The position numbers were made by a program, and so were the translations under genes. A DNA stretch of 64,000 nt from Bradyrhizobium sp. NFR13 (GTDB lineage: Bacteria > Pseudomonadota > Alphaproteobacteria > Rhizobiales > Xanthobacteraceae): positions 186,001 through 250,000 of the forward strand of contig NZ_FOTP01000002.1 in assembly GCF_900114605.1 (NCBI RefSeq), written 5' to 3'. Of this stretch, positions 1-9,314 are shown piece after piece; positions within the stretch are counted from its first letter, which is position 1, and each line of letters begins with the position of its first letter. Below the pieces are notes generated by a model that ran no database searches, was not told the DNA's origin, and saw only the letters and a program-made list of their open reading frames with translations.

Positions 1-417
<417 letters not shown>

Positions 418-429
418 GGCGGCGTCGCG

Positions 430-455
430 CGCCAGCCGCTCAGGCGCGGCTGGCG
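430..455. terminator. Hairpin between convergent serS and the 166-aa gene
   Basis: Perfect 10-bp stem CGCCAGCCGC / GCGGCTGGCG with a 6-nt loop, 13 nt after the serS stop and overlapping the stop of the convergent gene. There is no T-tract on the plus side, so efficiency is uncertain. Confidence 0.5.
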
Positions 456-940
456 GTCACGAGTGCGCATTTGGCTTTCTCGGCTTTTATGTTGACAAAG
501 CCCATATGCGTCATCGGAAACGCCTTGCGGCTTTTCGTGCTGACGGTCTCCGCGATGACGCGGCGACGCTCCGTCACATAACGCCCATCCCTGCTGCGGA
601 AGGCGCAAGCGATTTCGAGGTCCTTGACCGGATAGTCATTGGCGTTGCGGACGGTGAAGGTCATGAGCGCCCTGGAGCCGAGGCCGCCGCGGCGAAACGA
701 TTGGCGGGACAGGCTGAGACGGTTGAGCTCTGCGGCGTCGGGGACGCTAACGAGTTGCGAGGGAGTGGATTTCGCATAATCCTCCTCACTCAGATCGTCA
801 GTCATTGCCATGACCGCCGTATTGAGGGCGAGATCAGGCTTGGTTTCGGCCAGCCGGGGGAGCAGCAGCCGCCCCGTCAGAGCGACAATTACGATCACCG
901 GCAATCCGATAATCAGCATCCGTTTGAGCTGCTTCGCCAT
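440..940 (-). CDS. Membrane-anchored protein of unknown function
   Basis: 166 residues. A single N-terminal hydrophobic segment (about residues 7-28, after MAKQLKR) suggests a signal anchor with the rest in the periplasm. The C-terminal half (about residues 85-165) has a beta-sandwich look typical of FxLYD/Ig-like extracytoplasmic domains: TFTVRNANDYPVKDLEIACAF, then MGFVNI and a late cysteine (KCAL), so the two cysteines could pair. No enzymatic motif is seen. It sits between serS and surE on the opposite strand. The domain likeness is an inference from pattern only. Confidence 0.75.
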   Translation of the reverse strand: MAKQLKRMLIIGLPVIVIVALTGRLLLPRLAETKPDLALNTAVMAMTDDLSEEDYAKSTPSQLVSVPDAAELNRLSLSRQSFRRGGLGSRALMTFTVRNANDYPVKDLEIACAFRSRDGRYVTERRRVIAETVSTKSRKAFPMTHMGFVNIKAEKAKCALVTASRA

Positions 941-1185
941 CTCCGTCGCCTCTGTGGGGCGCTGCGACCAAGGCCATCCGGGTCGAGCGCGTATGCTTCA
1001 GACGCAACTGGCACTCACCTACCTGAATTGAAAATCGCGGCGACGCCGAAATGTTCCGGTCCGCGGGAAAAATCGCCTTCGGAACAGCCCTGGCAGCGCC
1101 CAAAATGGGGGTGGCAAAAGCGGGCACATGCTGGCAAAAACCGGTGCCGGCCAGCGGCCCTCCCGATCGAAAAGGCACCTCACGA

Positions 1186-1953
1186 ATGCGTATTCTCTGC
1201 ACCAATGACGACGGCATTCACGCCCCCGGCCTGAAGATCATCGAGCAGATCGCCAAGGAATTGTCCGACGACGTCTGGGTGGTGGCGCCCGAGCTCGATC
1301 AGTCGGGTGTGTCGCATTCATTGTCGCTGAACGATCCGCTGCGGCTGCGCGCAGTCGGCGAACGCCACTATGCCGTGCGCGGTACGCCGACCGACTGCGT
1401 CATCATGGGCGCGCGCCATATCCTGAAAGACAAGCAGCCCGATCTCGTATTGTCCGGCGTCAACAAGGGCCGCAACGTCGCCGAGGACGTGGTCTATTCC
1501 GGTACCATCGCCGGCGCCCTTGAAGGCACTATTCTCGGTTTCCCGTCGGTGGCGCTGAGCCAGGAATTCTCGATGGAAACGCGTCACAACCCGCAATGGG
1601 AAACGGCGTTGAAATACGGGCCGGACGTGCTTCGCAAGGTCATAAAGACGGGCGTGCCGAAGAACACGGTCATCAACATCAACTTCCCGGCCTGCGCGGC
1701 CGACGAGGTGAAAGGTGTCGTCGTCACCCGGCAGGGCAAACGCAATCAGGGGTTCCTGCGTATCGACGAACGCCGCGACGGCCGCAACAATCCATATTTC
1801 TGGATCGGGTTCGAGCGTATCGTCGCGGCGGAAGCGCCCCCGGAAGGGACTGACCTCGCAGCGCTTGCGGCGCGCTATGTCTCGGTGACACCGCTGCGTC
1901 TTGATCGCACGGATGAGGCGTTCAGCGAGACGCTCAGCAAAGCGCTCGGCTAA
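1186..1953 (+). CDS. surE: 5'/3'-nucleotidase SurE
   Basis: 255 residues. SurE is a metal-dependent nucleoside monophosphate phosphatase (5'- and 3'-nucleotides, sometimes polyphosphate) of stationary-phase and stress physiology. The start MRILCTNDDGIHAPG carries the metal-binding Asp-Asp pair (ND-DG, residues 8-9); S-G-V-N-x-G (SGVNKGRNV) and Y-S-G-T-I-A-G-A-x-E follow in the expected order. The ATG at 1186 was chosen because the family begins exactly at M-R-I-L; an upstream extension in frame is arginine-rich and not conserved-looking. The surE, pcm, nlpD-like order here recalls the enterobacterial surE-pcm-nlpD block, here with a receiver gene inserted on the other strand. Confidence 0.96.
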   Translation: MRILCTNDDGIHAPGLKIIEQIAKELSDDVWVVAPELDQSGVSHSLSLNDPLRLRAVGERHYAVRGTPTDCVIMGARHILKDKQPDLVLSGVNKGRNVAEDVVYSGTIAGALEGTILGFPSVALSQEFSMETRHNPQWETALKYGPDVLRKVIKTGVPKNTVININFPACAADEVKGVVVTRQGKRNQGFLRIDERRDGRNNPYFWIGFERIVAAEAPPEGTDLAALAARYVSVTPLRLDRTDEAFSETLSKALG

Positions 1954-1980
1954 ACGTTCCGAGATGCCGGGTGTATCTGA

Positions 1981-2358
1981 TTAAACCGCAACGCCCTTGA
2001 GCGTCGTGGACAGCACCTGCGCCAGCGTTTCCATCTGGAAGGGCTTCTGCAGCGTCGGGCGGTCACGAAATTCTTCCGGCAGGCCTTGTGCGCCGTAGCC
2101 AGTCGCGAAGATGAACGGGCGGTTGCGCGATGCAATCACCTCGGCGACCGGCGAAATCACCTTGCCGTTCACGTTGACGTCGAGGATCGCGATGTCGAAT
2201 TTGGCAGTACCGGCCAGCTTGATTGCTTCGTTGATGTCACCGGCTTCGGCGGCCACGCTGTAGCCGAGTTCCTCAAGCATATCCGCGACCATCATGCGGA
2301 TCATGACCTCGTCTTCGACCAAGAAGACGGAGCCGCCCGGCGGGTTCGTTGCAGTCAT
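1981..2358 (-). CDS. Single-domain response regulator (receiver only)
   Basis: 125 residues, consisting of one CheY-like receiver and no output domain. Acidic pocket residues E15/D16 (FLVEDEV), phosphoacceptor D60 (AILDVNVNG), T86 in FATGYG and conserved lysine K105 (LQKPF) are all present, so it should be phosphorylated. The F-A-T-G signature resembles stand-alone receivers that work with HWE/HisKA2 kinases in alphaproteobacteria, often as phosphate sinks or shuttles in general stress signalling. No kinase gene is adjacent, so the partner is unknown. It lies convergent to surE with 27 nt between the stops. Confidence 0.92.
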   Translation of the reverse strand: MTATNPPGGSVFLVEDEVMIRMMVADMLEELGYSVAAEAGDINEAIKLAGTAKFDIAILDVNVNGKVISPVAEVIASRNRPFIFATGYGAQGLPEEFRDRPTLQKPFQMETLAQVLSTTLKGVAV

Positions 2359-2648
2359 GGCCGGTTTCCTTGCCCCAATCCTCTGAACAAAATCGCAAAT
2401 TCCCGCGTTGAACGCAATCTCGACGCATTGCCATTTTCGTGACCCAAAGACGCATGTCGCGTATCGGTACCTGATAAAGCAAGATCGGGATCTCAGTGCC
2501 CGCCCATAACAGATTGCAATCTTGTCGGTTCCGCGCGCGGAACAATAAAAATCGTTGGTGGGCTATTCCGGCTCCGATCGCAGAAATACATCAATCTATC
2601 TTTGCTAGATCGAGAGTGTTTCTAACCTGTGCTGCGCGAGGCCTTTCC

Positions 2649-3299
2649 ATGATTACCGTCGGACAGCCGCCTGAACAGATGACGTTTCAGCTTGGTCTGC
2701 GGCGCCGTGGGATCAGCGATCGGCTGGTGCTGCGCGCAATGGAGGATATTCCGCGTGATCGCTTCGTCGAGCCGAACGATCGCGCCCACGCCTGGCGGGA
2801 TACGGCCTTGGCCATTGCCTGCGGTCAGACCATCAGCCAGCCCTTCGTGGTGGCCTATATGACCGAACAGCTGCAATTGAATGCTGGTCACCGTGTACTC
2901 GAGGTCGGCACGGGATCGGGCTACCAGGCCGCGATCCTGTCAAAGCTTGTCCGCGACGTGCTCAGCATTGAGCGTTATCGCACGCTGGCCGATGCCGCCC
3001 GGACCCGGCTGGAGGCACTCGGTCTCCACAATATCGAGGTCATGCTCGGGGATGGCCTCAATCCGCCTGCCAATCTTGGGTCGTTTGACCGGATCGTCGT
3101 GACCGCCGCCGTGGAGGAGGTGCCCGCGGCGCTGACCGACCGGCTTGAGGAGGACGGTATTCTGATTGCGCCGGTTGGTCCTCACAATGGGGTCCAGACC
3201 CTGGTCCGGATCCGCAAAACCGGGGGTGGATTGGAGCGAAAGGAGCTGGTGGATGTGCGTTTTGTGCCAGCGCTTCCGGGCATCGCGCGCGAACTCTGA
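2649..3299 (+). CDS. pcm: Protein-L-isoaspartate O-methyltransferase
   Basis: 216 residues. It methylates isoaspartyl residues in aged proteins with S-adenosylmethionine to start their repair. The signature loop [16 protein letters not shown] (about residues 57-72) and SAM motif [16 protein letters not shown] (about 86-100) are intact, followed by motif [10 protein letters not shown] and a C-terminal PVG. The ATG at 2649 gives the family-length protein; upstream in-frame residues look like leader sequence. The nlpD-like gene follows on the same strand 107 nt on. Confidence 0.95.
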   Translation: MITVGQPPEQMTFQLGLRRRGISDRLVLRAMEDIPRDRFVEPNDRAHAWRDTALAIACGQTISQPFVVAYMTEQLQLNAGHRVLEVGTGSGYQAAILSKLVRDVLSIERYRTLADAARTRLEALGLHNIEVMLGDGLNPPANLGSFDRIVVTAAVEEVPAALTDRLEEDGILIAPVGPHNGVQTLVRIRKTGGGLERKELVDVRFVPALPGIAREL

Positions 3300-3406
3300 A
3301 AAAAGTTCGTGAGCGACTGTCACGTGTTGGTCGCAAGGTTAAAGGCTTGGTAACGGAGACGGTGTTTACTCAATTCAGTTGTTTGTTGCGTATGAGTGAG
3401 TAACCA

Positions 3407-4813
3407 ATGTCCAGCGTTGTCGAGTTGCTTTACTCGCGTCGCGCTCCGCAGGTCGCGGTGCTGGCGCTGATGTCTATCGGTTTTGCGGGCTGCAGCGCCG
3501 ACATGCAGACACGCCTATCTCAGAATCCAAGTTTTGACTCGGGGCAGTCCCGCGGCTTTGGCTGGCAGGGCGAAACCACCGGCTCTGTGCCGCAGCGGGC
3601 ACCACGCGCGCCGGTCGAGCGCCAGGAACTGCCGCAGTATCAGCGTCCGGCCTATAATCCGCAGCCGCAGTATCAATCCCAGGCTTTGCCGCCGCCGATC
3701 TCGGCGCCGCAATCCTATCCGGCAGCTCGTCCAGTTGCGTCGGCTGCTCCCGTGAGCGGGGGCGGCAACGGTATGTATACGCCGCCGCCCGCACGTGCGC
3801 CGATCGAAACCACCGGCTCCACGGCGCCGCGTTCGGTTGCGGCGACAAACGGCCTTGCCCGTGATGGCGGCACCTCGATCATCGTCGGCACCAGCGATAC
3901 GCTCGATGGTCTGGCGAAGCGCTACAATGTCTCGTCCGCTGCGATCCTGCAGGCCAATGGCTACAAGGGCCCGCGCGCGTTATCGCCCGGCCAGTCGCTG
4001 ATCATTCCGCGCCAGGGCGCCGCGGCAACTTCGGCCGTTGCCGCTGCTCCGAGCAAACCTGCCGTGGGCGCATCGACCACGCATTTCGTCAATCGCGGCG
4101 ACACGCTGATGAGCATTTCGCGCCGAAACAACGTGCCGGTCGCCGAACTCGCGCGCGCCAATGGTTTGTCACCGACTGCCCAGCTGAAGCTTGGTAGCAA
4201 GATCACTGTGCCTGGCGCGCGTACGGCTGCCGCTGCTCCCGTCGCCGCACCGCTTGCTGCGCCGGCTCCGGCAGCTGTTGCCGCGGCGCCTGCCGGCGCT
4301 GTCACGACCGCGCCGGTAACTCGTGTTGCTGCTACCGAACCCGCACAAAAGGCGCGTCTCGCAAGCGCGACGACGACGCCCGAAGAAACCACGACGGAAT
4401 CGCCGACTAAAGCCGCTGACGCAACCGGCGCTTTGCCGACGTTCCGTTGGCCGGTGCGCGGCCGCGTGGTCACAGGCTACGGCGCCAAGACCAATGGCAA
4501 GTCCAATGACGGCATCAACGTCGCCGTGCCGGAAGGCACGCCGATCAAGGCTGCCGAGGATGGCGTCGTCGCCTATTCCGGCAACGAGCTGAAGGGCTAC
4601 GGCAATCTGGTTCTCGTTCGTCACTCCAACGGCTACGTCACCGCATATGCCCATGCGAGTGAGCTGATGGTGAAGCGTGGCGAGACCATCAAGCGCGGCC
4701 AGGTGATCGGCAAGTCCGGCCAGTCCGGTGAAGTCACGTCGCCGCAGCTTCATTTCGAGATCCGCAAGGGCTCGTCGCCGGTTGATCCGCTGCAGTTCCT
4801 CAACGGAGCGTAA
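3407..4813 (+). CDS. NlpD-like lipoprotein: two LysM domains plus degenerate M23 (LytM) domain
   Basis: 468 residues. The signal ends in the lipobox F-A-G-C (Cys29), followed by a long Pro/Gln/Ala linker, LysM 1 (about 156-202), LysM 2 (about 225-269), an Ala/Pro/Thr linker and an M23 domain (about 345-465). The zinc site is broken: where active LytM enzymes have H-x3-D there is Asn367 and Asn371 (SNDGINVAVP), and the first His of H-x-H is Gln447, while H416 (AYAH) and H449 (LHFEIR) remain. This matches NlpD/EnvC-type LytM factors, which do not cut peptidoglycan but activate periplasmic amidases at division. A position after pcm supports an NlpD-type role. A partner amidase is not in the window. 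Confidence 0.9.
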   Translation: MSSVVELLYSRRAPQVAVLALMSIGFAGCSADMQTRLSQNPSFDSGQSRGFGWQGETTGSVPQRAPRAPVERQELPQYQRPAYNPQPQYQSQALPPPISAPQSYPAARPVASAAPVSGGGNGMYTPPPARAPIETTGSTAPRSVAATNGLARDGGTSIIVGTSDTLDGLAKRYNVSSAAILQANGYKGPRALSPGQSLIIPRQGAAATSAVAAAPSKPAVGASTTHFVNRGDTLMSISRRNNVPVAELARANGLSPTAQLKLGSKITVPGARTAAAAPVAAPLAAPAPAAVAAAPAGAVTTAPVTRVAATEPAQKARLASATTTPEETTTESPTKAADATGALPTFRWPVRGRVVTGYGAKTNGKSNDGINVAVPEGTPIKAAEDGVVAYSGNELKGYGNLVLVRHSNGYVTAYAHASELMVKRGETIKRGQVIGKSGQSGEVTSPQLHFEIRKGSSPVDPLQFLNGA

Positions 4814-4845
4814 GCGCGATCCACGAAGTGTAGTTCGTACTCACA

Positions 4846-4870
4846 CAAGCCCGGCCTCGTGCCGGGCTTG
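4846..4870 (+). terminator. Hairpin downstream of the NlpD-like gene
   Basis: Perfect 10-bp stem CAAGCCCGGC / GCCGGGCTTG with loop CTCGT, 32 nt after the stop. No T-tract follows. The core of this hairpin recurs as the terminator at 26606-26630. Confidence 0.5.
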
Positions 4871-4994
4871 ATGCGTTTGATCCCGGGGCTGCCGCCCACT
4901 CCGGCTCCGGAATCTTCAACGCGTCGCTGCGTGTGGGCAGAGTTAGCCCGCGCGTGCTCTGTTGACTGCCGCGCGATGTTGCCCATATGTGAAG

Positions 4995-5205
4995 CCGTCG
5001 TGGTTCTTCGGGAAGGTTTGCTCGAAGCTAAGAGGGAAGCCGGTGAGGCGTTAAGCCAATGCCGGAGCTGCCCCCGCAACTGTAAGCGGTGAGCTGCTGT
5101 CCATTAAAGTCACTGAGACCTGCAAAGGTTTTGGGAAGGCCGGACAGCAGCATTGACCCGCGAGCCAGGAGACCTGCCTCGACAACATAAACGTCCTCGG
5201 GCGGG
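4995..5205 (+). promoter_or_regulatory. Cobalamin (B12) riboswitch upstream of metE
   Basis: The conserved cobalamin aptamer blocks occur in order: AAGCCGGTGAG (5038-5048), CTGCCCCCGCAACTGTAAGC with the B12-core look (about 5069-5088), GTCACTGAGACC (5109-5120), GGGAAGGCCGG (5133-5143) and GAGCCAGGAGACCTGCC (5162-5178). It lies about 95 nt before the start codon of metE. Adenosyl- or methylcobalamin binding is expected to switch off the B12-independent methionine synthase when the vitamin is available. The expression platform is probably in 5180-5299, which contains GC-rich inverted segments, but its fold was not computed. Confidence 0.93.
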
Positions 5206-5299
5206 GTGTCCCGGTGGTGCGGTTGTGATTCCGCGACTGCCGTCGTGGGATCCAGACGTGTCACTTTGGCCTTTTGCCCCCAATCATTGGGGTTAAGCC

Positions 5300-7675
5300 A
5301 TGTCTACTGTGTCAAAGTTTACTTCTTCAAAGTCAACGACCTCACTTCCTGTTGCTACATTGGGTACGCCACGGATCGGTCCGCGGCGTGAGCTCAAGAT
5401 GGCGCTGGAAAGCTATTGGTCCGGTGCAATCGACGAGAATGCGCTGATCGATGTCGGCGTCGGGCTGCGTGCCGCCAACTGGGCACGTCAGAAGTCGCTC
5501 GGGATCACGGTCATGCCGTCGAACGACTTCTCCTTCTACGATCAGGTGCTCGATACCAGCGTCATGGTAGGCGCCATTCCCAAAGTCTATGGCTGGACTG
5601 GCGGGGATATTTCCTTCGCGACCTACTTTGCCATGGCGCGTGGATCACAAGGCGATGCGCATCACGAGGCCTGCACGCACGGCTCTCATGCGCATGATAC
5701 GTCGCAAGGCGTACCAGCACAGGAGATGACAAAATGGTTTGATACCAACTACCATTTCATGGTGCCTGAACTGGCGCAGGATCAGACCTTCAGTCTCGCA
5801 TCGCGCAAGCCGATCAAGGAGTACGAGGAGGCGAGATCGCTGGGCTATCAGACGCGGCCTGTGCTGGTCGGTCCCGTGACCTATCTGAAATTGGCCAAGA
5901 GTGCCGATGCGTCATTCGATCCGCTGACACTGCTCGATCGATTGCTGCCCATTTATATTGAGGTACTGGGCGAACTAGCGGATAAGGGCGCCGAATGGGT
6001 TCAACTGGACGAGCCATGTCTGGTACTCGATCTCGACGCCCGTGCGCAGAAGGCGCTGCAGCGGACTTATGCCGCCTTTGCGGAAGAGGTCCCGCAGCTC
6101 AGGATCATGCTGAACACTTACTTCGGCGAACTCGGCGATAATCTCGATCTGGCCCTGTCGCTCCCCGTTGCCGGGCTTCATCTCGATCTGGTCCGTGGAC
6201 CGGAGCAGTTCGACGAAGTCGCTGCGAAGGCACGGAAGGACCTGATCCTCTCACTCGGCGTGATCGACGGCCGCAATATCTGGCGGTCCGACCTGTCCAG
6301 CCTGCTCGATGGCTTGGAGCCCATGGTCGATTTGCTGGGACGACATCGTGTGGAGCTGGCGCCATCCTGTTCGTTGCTACATGTGCCGATCGATCTCAGC
6401 CTTGAGACCGAGCTCGATCCGGACGTCAAAAGCTGGCTGGCATTTTCGATCCAGAAGATGGAAGAGCTGGCCGCGCTTGGGGCGGCACTGGCTGGCAGTC
6501 GCGCGGATGTCGCTGCAACGCTCGCGGCGTCGGATACCGCGGCGGCTGCGCGACTGGCATCGTCGAAGATCCACGACCTTGCTGTCGCCAAGCGCGTTGC
6601 CTCTGTTGATGCGACCATGCATCGTCGCGGCAGTGACTTTGCCACACGTGCGGCCGATCAGCATCGACGCTTCAAGCTGCCGGCATTCCCGACAACGACC
6701 ATCGGCTCGTTTCCGCAGACCGCGGAAGTGAGAAACGCACGCGGGGCCCATGTCAGGGGTACACTCAGCGATGCCGCCTACAAGACGTTCCTGCAGAACC
6801 AGACGGCGAGGGCGGTTCGCTGGCAGGAGAATATCGGTCTCGACGTGCTGGTGCATGGCGAGTTCGAGCGCAACGACATGGTGCAGTATTTCGGCGAGCA
6901 GCTCTCCGGCTTCGCCTTCACCAAGCACGGCTGGGTACAGTCCTACGGCTCCCGTTATGTACGGCCTCCTGTCTTGTTTGGGGATGTGTCCCGGCCGCAT
7001 CCCATGACCGTCGAATGGTGGCAATATTCGCAGTCGCTCACCGAGAGGCCGATGAAGGCGATGCTGACAGGGCCTGTCACCATTCTGAACTGGTCGTTCG
7101 TGCGTGACGACATTCCCCGCGAGGTCGCCTGTCGCCAGATAGCGCTCGCAATCCGCGATGAGGTGGCGGATCTGGAGAAGGCCGGCGCCGGCATGATCCA
7201 GATCGACGAAGCGGCGCTGCGCGAGGGGCTTCCGTTGCGCAAATCGGAATGGAAACCCTATCTCGATTGGGCCGTGGAAAGCTTCCGTATCTGTTCGTCG
7301 GGTGTGCGTGACGACACGCAGATCCATACGCACATGTGCTATTCGGAGTTCAACGACATCATCGATGCGATCGGCGCCATGGACGCCGACGTGATCTCCA
7401 TCGAAACGTCACGTTCGAAGATGGAGCTGCTCGATGCGTTCAGGACTTACAAATATCCAAACGAGATAGGTCCCGGGGTCTATGACATCCACTCGCCACG
7501 GGTGCCTGAAACGCGCGACATGGTCGATCTGCTCAAGCTTGCACGGCAGCGGCTGGCGGACTCCCAGCTCTGGATCAATCCCGATTGTGGACTGAAAACC
7601 CGCAAATGGGAGGAGGTGCGGCCTGCACTCGTGAATATGGTTGCGGCGGCGCGCGAGTTGCGAAGCCTCGCTTAG
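5300..7675 (+). CDS. metE: B12-independent methionine synthase
   Basis: 791 residues. It transfers a methyl group from 5-methyltetrahydropteroyl-triglutamate to homocysteine in the last step of methionine synthesis, without cobalamin. Two TIM barrels are visible: the N-terminal one starting at [14 protein letters not shown] (about 21-34) and the catalytic C-terminal one after [12 protein letters not shown]. The zinc ligands are H678 and C680 ([11 protein letters not shown]), E702 ([12 protein letters not shown]) and C763 (NPDCGLKTR). An unusual His-rich insertion (about residues 118-131) precedes the conserved [12 protein letters not shown] segment. The gene is monocistronic between a B12 riboswitch and a strong terminator. 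Confidence 0.98.
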   Translation: MSTVSKFTSSKSTTSLPVATLGTPRIGPRRELKMALESYWSGAIDENALIDVGVGLRAANWARQKSLGITVMPSNDFSFYDQVLDTSVMVGAIPKVYGWTGGDISFATYFAMARGSQGDAHHEACTHGSHAHDTSQGVPAQEMTKWFDTNYHFMVPELAQDQTFSLASRKPIKEYEEARSLGYQTRPVLVGPVTYLKLAKSADASFDPLTLLDRLLPIYIEVLGELADKGAEWVQLDEPCLVLDLDARAQKALQRTYAAFAEEVPQLRIMLNTYFGELGDNLDLALSLPVAGLHLDLVRGPEQFDEVAAKARKDLILSLGVIDGRNIWRSDLSSLLDGLEPMVDLLGRHRVELAPSCSLLHVPIDLSLETELDPDVKSWLAFSIQKMEELAALGAALAGSRADVAATLAASDTAAAARLASSKIHDLAVAKRVASVDATMHRRGSDFATRAADQHRRFKLPAFPTTTIGSFPQTAEVRNARGAHVRGTLSDAAYKTFLQNQTARAVRWQENIGLDVLVHGEFERNDMVQYFGEQLSGFAFTKHGWVQSYGSRYVRPPVLFGDVSRPHPMTVEWWQYSQSLTERPMKAMLTGPVTILNWSFVRDDIPREVACRQIALAIRDEVADLEKAGAGMIQIDEAALREGLPLRKSEWKPYLDWAVESFRICSSGVRDDTQIHTHMCYSEFNDIIDAIGAMDADVISIETSRSKMELLDAFRTYKYPNEIGPGVYDIHSPRVPETRDMVDLLKLARQRLADSQLWINPDCGLKTRKWEEVRPALVNMVAAARELRSLA

Positions 7676-7684
7676 GACAAGTTG

Positions 7685-7717
7685 AACGCCGCCCCGTCGT
7701 CCTGACGGGGCGGCGTT
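7685..7717 (+). terminator. Terminator after metE
   Basis: Perfect 14-bp stem AACGCCGCCCCGTC / GACGGGGCGGCGTT with a 5-nt loop, 10 nt after the metE stop and followed by a T-rich stretch. It also lies 22 nt past the stop of the convergent ATPase gene, so it may act for both. Confidence 0.85.
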
Positions 7718-7738
7718 TGCCTGTTACTTTGTAGCGCG

Positions 7739-8710
7739 TTAATGCACCGCCAGCTTCACGCCCAAGCGTCCGGCAAGCTCCTGCACAAACTGCCAGGCCA
7801 CGCGCCCCGACCGCGAACCGCGGGTGGTGGACCATTCCAGCGCATCTCGCTCCAGCTCGGCAGCGTCGATCTTGATGCCGTAATGGCTGCAATAGCCGCG
7901 CACCATGTCGAGATATTCGTCCTGGCTGCATTTGTGGAAGCCGAGCCACAGGCCGAAACGATCCGACAGCGACACCTTCTCCTCGACGGCTTCGCCGGGA
8001 TTGATCGCCGTCGAGCGCTCGTTCTCGATCATCTCGCGCGCCAGAAGATGGCGGCGGTTCGAGGTCGCATACAGGATCACGTTGTCCGGCCGGCCTTCGA
8101 TGCCGCCTTCGAGCACAGCCTTGAGCGACTTATAGGACGCATCATTGCCGTCGAAGGAGAGGTCGTCGCAGAACACGATGAAATAGAAATCCGAGGCGCG
8201 GATCTGCTCCATCAGCGCCGGCAGGCTTTCGATATCCTCGCGATGGATCTCCACCAGCTTGAGGTGGCCGGCAACGGATTTGCTGGCATTGACCGAGGCA
8301 TGGGCTGCCTTGACCAGCGATGACTTGCCCATGCCGCGCGCGCCCCAGAGCAGCGCGTTATTAGCCGGCAGGCCGTTGGCGAAACGCCGGGTATTCTCGA
8401 TCAGGGTGTCGACCTGCTGATTGATGCCCTGCAGCAAGCCAATATCGACCCTTGAGACCTTGGGCACGGGGGCCAGGCGCCCGTCGGGATGCCATATGAA
8501 GGCCTCGGCGCTGGCCAGAGAATCGGCATTGGAGCGCTTCGGCGCCGTGGCAGCCATGCCTGCGGCAATGGCTTCGAGGGCGAGCGCGATCCGCTCCTCC
8601 ATCGGGGGAGCGGCGGCTGGTCGCGGACGTTTTGCCGCGGTCTTCGTCGTGCGGGTCGCGGGAGCCTTTTTGACAGGGCGGCGGCTTGTTTTATTGGGCT
8701 TTTTTGACAT
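7739..8710 (-). CDS. DUF815-type AAA+ ATPase
   Basis: 323 residues. The N-terminal 45 residues are a Lys/Arg/Ala/Pro-rich basic tail (KKAPATRTTKTAAKRPRP), suggesting nucleic-acid or membrane contact. The ATPase core has Walker A GARGMGKSSL (about 133-142), Walker B FIVFCDDLSF (about 178-187), a sensor-like ATSNRRHL and an arginine-finger-like DRFGLWLGF. This is the DUF815 family, whose cellular role is not established. The gene is divergent from yajC-secD-secF, sharing a 190-nt intergenic region. Confidence 0.92.
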   Translation of the reverse strand: MSKKPNKTSRRPVKKAPATRTTKTAAKRPRPAAAPPMEERIALALEAIAAGMAATAPKRSNADSLASAEAFIWHPDGRLAPVPKVSRVDIGLLQGINQQVDTLIENTRRFANGLPANNALLWGARGMGKSSLVKAAHASVNASKSVAGHLKLVEIHREDIESLPALMEQIRASDFYFIVFCDDLSFDGNDASYKSLKAVLEGGIEGRPDNVILYATSNRRHLLAREMIENERSTAINPGEAVEEKVSLSDRFGLWLGFHKCSQDEYLDMVRGYCSHYGIKIDAAELERDALEWSTTRGSRSGRVAWQFVQELAGRLGVKLAVH

Positions 8711-8800
8711 TTTTGACTTTCCTCAGGCCGCACCCATATCGAGCCCGGAACACATCTGCAAGCAGGACAAATCGCAGACAAATCAGAGGGGTTACCGCCG

Positions 8801-8828
8801 TTGCAATTGGGACGCCGGCCGCTATAGT
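8801..8828 (+). promoter_or_regulatory. Candidate sigma-70 promoter of yajC-secD-secF
   Basis: TTGCAA (8801-8806), 16-nt spacer and TATAGT (8823-8828), 74 nt before the yajC start and in the only sizeable gap upstream of the operon. Called by eye from consensus. Confidence 0.5.
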
Positions 8829-8902
8829 CCGCGCGAATTTGCCCAACCGGCCGAACGCCGACGCGTCGCCGGTTATTTCCCAGCGTTCACGAGGACTTCC
8901 CG

Positions 8903-9268
8903 ATGTTCATTACCCCTGCGTTTGCTCAGGCTGCAGCAGCCGGCGGCGACACCAACAGCATGCTGATGTCGCTGCTGCCTTTCGCCCTGATCTTCGTGAT
9001 CATGTATTTCCTGATCTTGCGTCCGCAGCAGAAGAAGGTGAAGGACCACGCCGAGATGGTGAAGAACATCCGCCGGGGCGACACCATCGTCACCTCGGGC
9101 GGCCTGGTCGGCAAGGTCACCAAGGTGGTCGACGACGAGCAGGTTGAGTTCGAACTCGCCGAAGGCGTTCGCGTGCGCCAGCTCCGCACGATGATCTCGG
9201 GCGTGCGCACCAAGGGTGAGCCCGCGAAGGACAAGGCTGAGGCCAAGGACGACGCGGCTGCGAGCTGA
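8903..9268 (+). CDS. yajC: Preprotein translocase accessory subunit YajC
   Basis: 121 residues. It is a small inner-membrane partner of the SecDF complex. There is one transmembrane helix (about residues 20-40, LLPFALIFVIMYFLIL), followed by the family hallmark RPQQKKVKDH and GDTIVTSGGLVGKV. The C-terminus is Lys/Ala/Asp-rich. It is the first gene of the Sec operon, 46 nt before secD. Confidence 0.96.
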   Translation: MFITPAFAQAAAAGGDTNSMLMSLLPFALIFVIMYFLILRPQQKKVKDHAEMVKNIRRGDTIVTSGGLVGKVTKVVDDEQVEFELAEGVRVRQLRTMISGVRTKGEPAKDKAEAKDDAAAS

Positions 9269-9314
9269 TGCGTTTGCGCGTCGCCATTATCTAAGAATCT
9301 GACGGGTCATCTCG

